This document shows, one piece after another, positions 20,419 through 24,702 of a stretch of 24,702 nt of DNA. How positions within the stretch are numbered: the first letter of the stretch is position 1; each line of letters begins with the position of its first letter. The stretch is from the IMG/VR virus record IMGVR_UViG_3300027759_000398, positions 1-24,702 of that record; one strand, given 5' to 3'. Under the pieces are notes generated by a model. That model saw only the letters and a program-made list of their open reading frames with translations. It searched no databases and was not told where the DNA came from. The translations under genes were made by a program, and so were the position numbers. This stretch comes from a virus.

Positions 20419-22971
20419 TTATTTAGTCTCTAATAGCCAGCCTTGAGTTGCATCAACGTATACAAGTGTAAATCCTGCACGTTCAACTGATACAGTTAAA
20501 TCTGTTGAGTCACCTTGAATCTTGTGTCCGTTACGACCAATAGTTAAATTGTTAGTGTCAAATGTTCCTGCATAATCTACAAAAGAAATAAAATCTCCAA
20601 TTGTTGCTGATGCGGGTAACGTTGCTGTAAATGCAGAAGAAGTAGTATTTACAAAATATCCTTCGCCAGCAACAGCATTAAATCCTGATGTTTTTACGGC
20701 TTGCCATGAAGTTCCACCACCTACACTTGATACAGCAGTGTCTACATAATCTTTTGTAGCAGCATCTTGTGCGCTTGAAGGATTTGTTACGTTTACAATT
20801 CTACTTGTATTAACGTCTACAACACCAGTTCCTGGAGGATCGATTGTAATATTTGTGTTACCACCAGAAGAAGAAGAAATTGTGTTTGTACTAAATGTAA
20901 TATTACCTGTTGTAGCAGCAGATCCTGTGTAACCAATATTACCTTGTGATCCTGTATAACCAACTACTGTTGAAGCTGATCCTGTGAAACCAGTATCTCC
21001 TTTAGAACCTGTGTAACCAATATTACCTTGTGATCCTGTGTACCCGTTTGTACCAGCAGAGCCTGTGTAACCAATATTACCTTGTGATCCTGTGAAACCT
21101 AAAGTACCTGATAAATCAGAAACGAAAGAGTAAGCTGATCCTGTCCATAAGTACAATCTTGAATTTTCTGAATCATTTACATTACCTGTTTCAACAACAG
21201 CAAATTCACCAGCAACAATTCCTGATGGTGATGTATCTGCTGTTAAAGCAGCTACTGAAGCATAGATTTTAGCAATGTTAAATCCTAAACCTGTATTACC
21301 TTGTGATCCTGTGAAACCATTTGTGCCAGCAGATCCTGTGAAACCTGTAGTACCTTTTGATCCTGTAAATCCTACAATACCTTGGTTAGCAAATTCTACC
21401 CACTGATCTGAATTTCCATCATTGTACCAGAAATATTGAATACCTGAATTTTCATCAATCCAAATATCTCCGTATTGTTGACCTGAAGGAGGAGTAGCAG
21501 AAGTTGAAACTGTTAAATTTCCTTCTGATCCTGTATAACCTAAATCGCCTTTTGATCCTGTGTAACCGATATCACCTTTTGATCCTGTGTATCCAGTTGA
21601 ACCTGTATATCCTTGATCGCCTCGAGAACCTACGTAACCAGTATCACCTTTTGAGCCTGTGTAACCTAAATCTCCTTGTGATCCTGTGAAACCTTTTGAA
21701 CCTGTAAAACCTATATCACCTTTTGATCCTGTGTAACCAATAACACCTTGTGAACCTGTGTAACCGATATCTCCTTGTGAACCTGTATATCCAATATCGC
21801 CTTTTGATCCTGTATATCCGATATCACCTTTTGAACCTGTGTAACCGATATCGCCTTTTGAACCAACGAAACCAGTATCGCCTTTTGAACCTGTGTAACC
21901 GATATCTCCTTGTGAACCTGTATATCCAATATCACCTTTTGATCCTGTATATCCGATATCACCTTTTGATCCTGTGAAACCAATATCACCTTTTGATCCT
22001 GTGTAACCATTTGTACCAGCAGATCCTGTGTAACCATTTGTACCGGCTGATCCTGTAAATCCTATTGTTCCTGATAAATCAGAAACAAAACTATAAGCTG
22101 ATCCTGTCCATAAATATAATTTTGAATTGTCCGCATCACCAACATCAATTGTACTAATAATAGCAAATTCACCAGCAACAATTCCTGATGGTGTTGTATC
22201 TGCGTTTAATGCTGCTACAGATGAATATATTTTAGCAATATTAAATCCTAAACCCGTATTACCTATAGAACCTGTGAAACCTATATCGCCTTTTGATCCT
22301 GTATAACCGATATCACCTTTTGAACCTGTGTAACCGATATCGCCTTTAGATCCTGTAAAACCAATAACACCTTGTGAACCTGTGTAACCGATATCTCCTT
22401 GTGAACCTGTATATCCAATATCACCTTTTGATCCTGTATATCCGATATCACCTTTTGATCCTGTATATCCGATATCACCTTTTGATCCTGTGAAACCAAT
22501 ATCACCTTTTGAACCTGTAAAACCTATATCACCTTTTGAACCTGTGTATCCAATAACACCTTGTGAACCAACATAACCAGTATCACCTTTTGATCCTGTA
22601 TAACCTAAATCTCCTTGTGAACCGGTAAAACCTTTTGAACCTGTGTAACCTATGTCGCCTTTAGAGCCTGTGTAACCTAAATCTCCTTGTGAACCTACGT
22701 AACCTGTATTTCCTATGTTACCTTGATCGCCTTTTGATCCTGTATAACCTAAATCTCCTTTAGATCCTGTGTAACCTAAATCTCCTTTAGAACCTGAATA
22801 ACCTATATCACCTTTTGATCCAGTATAACCTATATTTCCTTGAGAACCTGTATAACCAGCTGTAAGAGGTACTAACTCCCAAGCAGTTCCGTTCCATTTC
22901 CATGTACGATTGCCTAATGAATATGTTGATACGTTTGGTGTTAAACCTGTTGAAGGGAAATTTATGGCCAT
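20419..22971 (-). CDS. Large collagen-like tail fibre protein
   Basis: This is an 850-residue fibre. Residues 1-38 form an attachment domain ([18 protein letters not shown]) shared with the 114-aa protein at 6450-6794. From residue 39 to about 690 most of the protein is Gly-x-y collagen-like repeat, mainly GYTGSKGDI, with GFTGS, GYVGS and GSQ variants and almost no proline. The rod is broken by globular inserts. One, around LGFNIAKIYSSVAALNADTT and LYLWTGSAYSFVSDLSGT, occurs twice. Another contains GIQYFWYNDGNSDQWVEFAN. The last 160 residues hold AATKDYVDTAVSS and a tip with WQAVKTSGFNAVAGEGYFVN, LTIGRNGHKIQGDS and VYVDATQGW, familiar from T4-like cyanophage structural proteins. Two late motifs lie upstream. 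Confidence 0.85.
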   Translation of the reverse strand: MAINFPSTGLTPNVSTYSLGNRTWKWNGTAWELVPLTAGYTGSQGNIGYTGSKGDIGYSGSKGDLGYTGSKGDLGYTGSKGDQGNIGNTGYVGSQGDLGYTGSKGDIGYTGSKGFTGSQGDLGYTGSKGDTGYVGSQGVIGYTGSKGDIGFTGSKGDIGFTGSKGDIGYTGSKGDIGYTGSKGDIGYTGSQGDIGYTGSQGVIGFTGSKGDIGYTGSKGDIGYTGSKGDIGFTGSIGNTGLGFNIAKIYSSVAALNADTTPSGIVAGEFAIISTIDVGDADNSKLYLWTGSAYSFVSDLSGTIGFTGSAGTNGYTGSAGTNGYTGSKGDIGFTGSKGDIGYTGSKGDIGYTGSQGDIGYTGSKGDTGFVGSKGDIGYTGSKGDIGYTGSKGDIGYTGSQGDIGYTGSQGVIGYTGSKGDIGFTGSKGFTGSQGDLGYTGSKGDTGYVGSRGDQGYTGSTGYTGSKGDIGYTGSKGDLGYTGSEGNLTVSTSATPPSGQQYGDIWIDENSGIQYFWYNDGNSDQWVEFANQGIVGFTGSKGTTGFTGSAGTNGFTGSQGNTGLGFNIAKIYASVAALTADTSPSGIVAGEFAVVETGNVNDSENSRLYLWTGSAYSFVSDLSGTLGFTGSQGNIGYTGSAGTNGYTGSQGNIGYTGSKGDTGFTGSASTVVGYTGSQGNIGYTGSAATTGNITFSTNTISSSSGGNTNITIDPPGTGVVDVNTSRIVNVTNPSSAQDAATKDYVDTAVSSVGGGTSWQAVKTSGFNAVAGEGYFVNTTSSAFTATLPASATIGDFISFVDYAGTFDTNNLTIGRNGHKIQGDSTDLTVSVERAGFTLVYVDATQGWLLETK
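20901..22857 (-). repeat. Array of 27-bp collagen-coding tandem repeats
   Basis: The unit encodes nine residues, GYTGSKGDI, and is repeated in frame dozens of times, interrupted by three globular inserts. Neighbouring units differ mainly at synonymous positions (GAT/GAA-type changes on the plus strand, gatcc against gaacc) and at the Lys/Gln codon. This DNA structure is prone to slippage and recombination, so rod length probably varies among related phages. Confidence 0.9.
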
Positions 22972-23013
22972 TTATTTTCTTTTAACCTTTTTAGTTAAGT
23001 TAATTAGTGTAAT

Positions 23014-23021
23014 TATTTATA
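23014..23021 (-). promoter_or_regulatory. Late promoter motif before the 850-aa fibre gene
   Basis: Exact TATAAATA on the minus strand, 42 bases before the ATG at 22971. A poor AAAAGG-type ribosome binding site lies between. This 154-base gap (22972-23125) is the longest between genes in the window; apart from the two late motifs it holds only A/T runs. Confidence 0.6.
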
Positions 23022-23084
23022 TAAAAAAATAGTTCAAAAAACAGTTTTATTAAAATATTTTTTTTAATCATATTTTAAAGAAAT

Positions 23085-23092
23085 TATTTATA
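23085..23092 (-). promoter_or_regulatory. Second late promoter motif in the same gap
   Basis: A further exact TATAAATA on the minus strand, 71 bases upstream of the first. Two late promoters in series may boost expression of the long fibre and the kelch cluster after it. Confidence 0.5.
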
Positions 23093-23125
23093 ATATAAAT
23101 TGCTTTCAAATTTTATATTTATTGT

Positions 23126-24643
23126 TTATGATATCTTTGTGTAACCATAATAGATCGTTTGTGATGATCCGCTGGTATTACTAATGCCAAAATCAAATCT
23201 GTTGCTGGTTGTGCCTCCATAGGTAGCGTCTGTACTGATTGTACCTGCCGAGCCTTTGATCTGATTAGGTATTGCTGTCAGTGCTATAGGTGATCCACCA
23301 CCTGTATAGTTCCAACCATACTGTGTTCCTATTGCTGCTACATTGTTATTTGACACACTCACTGTGGCATTCCAAATAATAATGCCATTAGCAATATTTC
23401 CTTTAACCCACATAATATAAGTTTCGTCCATTGGAACTGTGAAACTGTAAGTGTTAGTACCAGTGGTAACAGTCCAGTTGCCTGATGAACCTGTGTAACC
23501 GATATCACCTTTAGAACCTGTATAACCTATAGGACCTTGTGAACCAACATAACCAATATTTCCTAATGAACCTGTGTAACCAATATTTCCTTGTGAACCT
23601 GTGTAACCAACTCCTGAAGATCCTGTATAACCAATATTTCCTAATGAACCGGTAAATCCTACATTACCTTGTGAACCAGTGTAACCAACTCCTGAAGATC
23701 CTGTATATCCAATATTTCCTAATGAACCAGTGTAACCTAAAGAGCCTGTGTAACCAACTCCTTCTGATCCTGTATATCCAATATTTCCTAATGAACCGGT
23801 AAATCCTAAATTGCCTTGTGAACCAGTGTAACCTGTATTACCTTGTGAACCAACATAACCAATATCACCTTTTGATCCTACATAACCTGGGGATCCTACG
23901 TTTGAAAATTCTACCCACTGATCCGAGTTTCCATCATTATAATAAAAATATTGAACACCTGTGGCTTCATCTAACCAAACATCTCCAAGTTGAGCCCCTA
24001 CAGGAGGAGTGGCAGAAGTTGTAACATCTAAATTTCCTTCAGAGCCTGTGTAACCTTGTGAACCAGTATAACCAGCACCGGTTGATCCTGTAAATCCTAA
24101 ATCGCCTTTTGAACCTGTATATCCTAAACTTCCTGAATATCCTAAATCTCCTTTTGATCCTGTGTAACCAGCTCCTGCTGAACCTGTATATCCTAAACTA
24201 CCCGTAAATCCTAAATCACCTTGTGAACCTGTATAACCAGCACCTGCTGATCCTGTATAACCTAAACTACCTGTATATCCTAAATCTCCTTTTGAACCTG
24301 TATAACCTCCTCCACCACCAACTGTAAATTCTGTCCAGTTCGCCTCAGCATTAGGCATAGCACCTGTTATAGCACTACGTGATTCACCTCCTAATAATTT
24401 GTAAGTGTAATAAGAATCAGAATTTCTTGTTGTAGCTCCTGCTGTATATCCTGTTTTAAGATATACTAACATACCTTCTTGTATTCTAGCTCCAGGAATA
24501 TCTGTTAATTTATCTCCGGAACTTCCAGTTATACTTTGTAAAGCTCCACGAATTTCTGTATCTAATACAATAGGTGCATTAGTGTTGGTACTCCAGGTAC
24601 CTGGCCAAATATTTCGAGTTAAACCACTATAATTAGATGCCAT
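23126..24643 (-). CDS. Collagen-like tail fibre protein
   Basis: This is a fibre of 505 residues. The N-terminal 112 residues (MASNYSGLTRNIWPGTWSTN, then VLDTEIRGALQSITGSSGDK) form a globular domain different from that of the 850-aa fibre. Residues 113-205 and 251-390 are collagen-like with GYTGSLG, GAGYTGS and GNIGYTGSSG units. The insert between them (TSATPPVGAQLGDVWLDEAT, then YNDGNSDQWVEFSN) closely matches one in the 850-aa protein. The C-terminal 115 residues (NWTVTTGTNTYSFTVPMDET onward) look like a beta-sandwich tip. AGGA precedes the ATG, and the gene starts one base after the previous stop. Lys is less common in this rod than in the larger one. Confidence 0.83.
   Translation of the reverse strand: MASNYSGLTRNIWPGTWSTNTNAPIVLDTEIRGALQSITGSSGDKLTDIPGARIQEGMLVYLKTGYTAGATTRNSDSYYTYKLLGGESRSAITGAMPNAEANWTEFTVGGGGGYTGSKGDLGYTGSLGYTGSAGAGYTGSQGDLGFTGSLGYTGSAGAGYTGSKGDLGYSGSLGYTGSKGDLGFTGSTGAGYTGSQGYTGSEGNLDVTTSATPPVGAQLGDVWLDEATGVQYFYYNDGNSDQWVEFSNVGSPGYVGSKGDIGYVGSQGNTGYTGSQGNLGFTGSLGNIGYTGSEGVGYTGSLGYTGSLGNIGYTGSSGVGYTGSQGNVGFTGSLGNIGYTGSSGVGYTGSQGNIGYTGSLGNIGYVGSQGPIGYTGSKGDIGYTGSSGNWTVTTGTNTYSFTVPMDETYIMWVKGNIANGIIIWNATVSVSNNNVAAIGTQYGWNYTGGGSPIALTAIPNQIKGSAGTISTDATYGGTTSNRFDFGISNTSGSSQTIYYGYTKIS
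23473..24307 (-). repeat. Collagen-coding tandem repeats (two blocks around an insert)
   Basis: In-frame repeats related to the 27-bp unit, here often combined into longer higher-order units such as GYTGSLGNIGYTGSSGV, repeated several times at about 23560-23780. The coding insert at about 23894-24027 separates the two blocks. Confidence 0.85.
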
Positions 24644-24644
24644 A

Positions 24645-24702
24645 TTATCCTATTTGTACGTAAGTTGTTCCTGGTTGTAAAGTTATACCATAAAGATTAT
24701 AA
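24645..24702 (-). CDS. C-terminal end of an unidentified upstream gene
   Basis: An open frame enters from the right edge and ends in TAA at 24647-24645. The last residues read YNLYGITLQPGTTYVQIG. Eighteen residues are too few to identify the family. The stop lies one base before the ATG of the 505-aa fibre, so the gene is likely to be part of the same late operon. Confidence 0.6.
   Translation of the reverse strand, partial: YNLYGITLQPGTTYVQIG

Noticed and set aside
21504-22037. Open frames in other frames over the repeat array (plus strand 21504-21689 and 21750-21977, minus strand 21711-22037 and 22281-22505)
   Set aside because: They arise because a 27-bp repeat without stops in one frame is often open in others. 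They have low-complexity composition and no ribosome binding site, and lie wholly inside a well-supported gene.
20901-22857. Regularly spaced short repeats that could look like a CRISPR array
   Set aside because: The repeats are contiguous 27-bp units in frame within an 850-aa gene and encode Gly-x-y triplets. There are no unique spacers and no cas genes.
22972-23125. Possible small RNA or extra small gene in the largest gap
   Set aside because: Only late-promoter motifs and homopolymer A/T runs are seen; there is no stable hairpin or open frame with a ribosome binding site.

Overview
This is an AT-rich window in which every credible gene lies on the minus strand, so transcription runs from high to low coordinates. 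The left end carries three consecutive T4-type morphogenesis genes, read as gp13 neck, gp14 neck and gp15 tail completion/sheath stabiliser. T4-type late-promoter motifs (TATAAATA or NATAAATA) precede several genes. The fibre protein families resemble those of marine T4-like myoviruses. I infer a marine T4-like myophage of the cyanophage/pelagiphage kind. The low GC would suit a SAR11 or Prochlorococcus host, but nothing in the window fixes the host.

Layout in the direction of transcription. (1) 24702-20419: the last codons of an unknown gene, then two large collagen-like fibre proteins (505 and 850 aa) built on a nine-residue Gly-Tyr-Thr-Gly-Ser-Lys-Gly-Asp-Ile unit encoded by 27-bp repeats. 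(2) 20416-11674: eight tandem paralogues of about 330-344 aa, each with a short conserved N-terminal domain followed by six kelch-like blades. They fall into three N-terminal types in the order C-h-B-A, B-A, C-h-B-A, where h is a 98-aa companion gene present twice. (3) 11543-6866: a tightly overlapping operon with a coiled-coil protein, a sulfotransferase, an APS-kinase-like P-loop kinase, an HxGH nucleotidyltransferase and four different 2-oxoglutarate/Fe(II) dioxygenases. A consensus sigma-70 promoter and a late motif lie upstream. (4) 6794-2344: shorter fibre or receptor-binding proteins, two with collagen-like segments, with each of the last three fibre genes followed by a small chaperone-like gene. 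(5) 2260-1: gp13, gp14 and the start of gp15.

The region upstream of gp13 is the place where T4-like phages keep variable tail-fibre genes, and here it is greatly expanded. The most interesting proposal is that the central operon is a protein-modification cassette. PAPS-type chemistry (kinase plus sulfotransferase) and four hydroxylase-like enzymes sit between collagen-like and kelch-like fibre genes whose sequences offer Lys at the position before Gly, Tyr, Thr and Asn as possible targets. The gene order and families are seen or recognised; the substrate assignment is inference.

No tRNA gene, CRISPR array, transposon, reverse transcriptase or convincing intrinsic terminator was seen. Non-coding DNA is scarce; the longest gaps are about 150 bases and hold promoter motifs.
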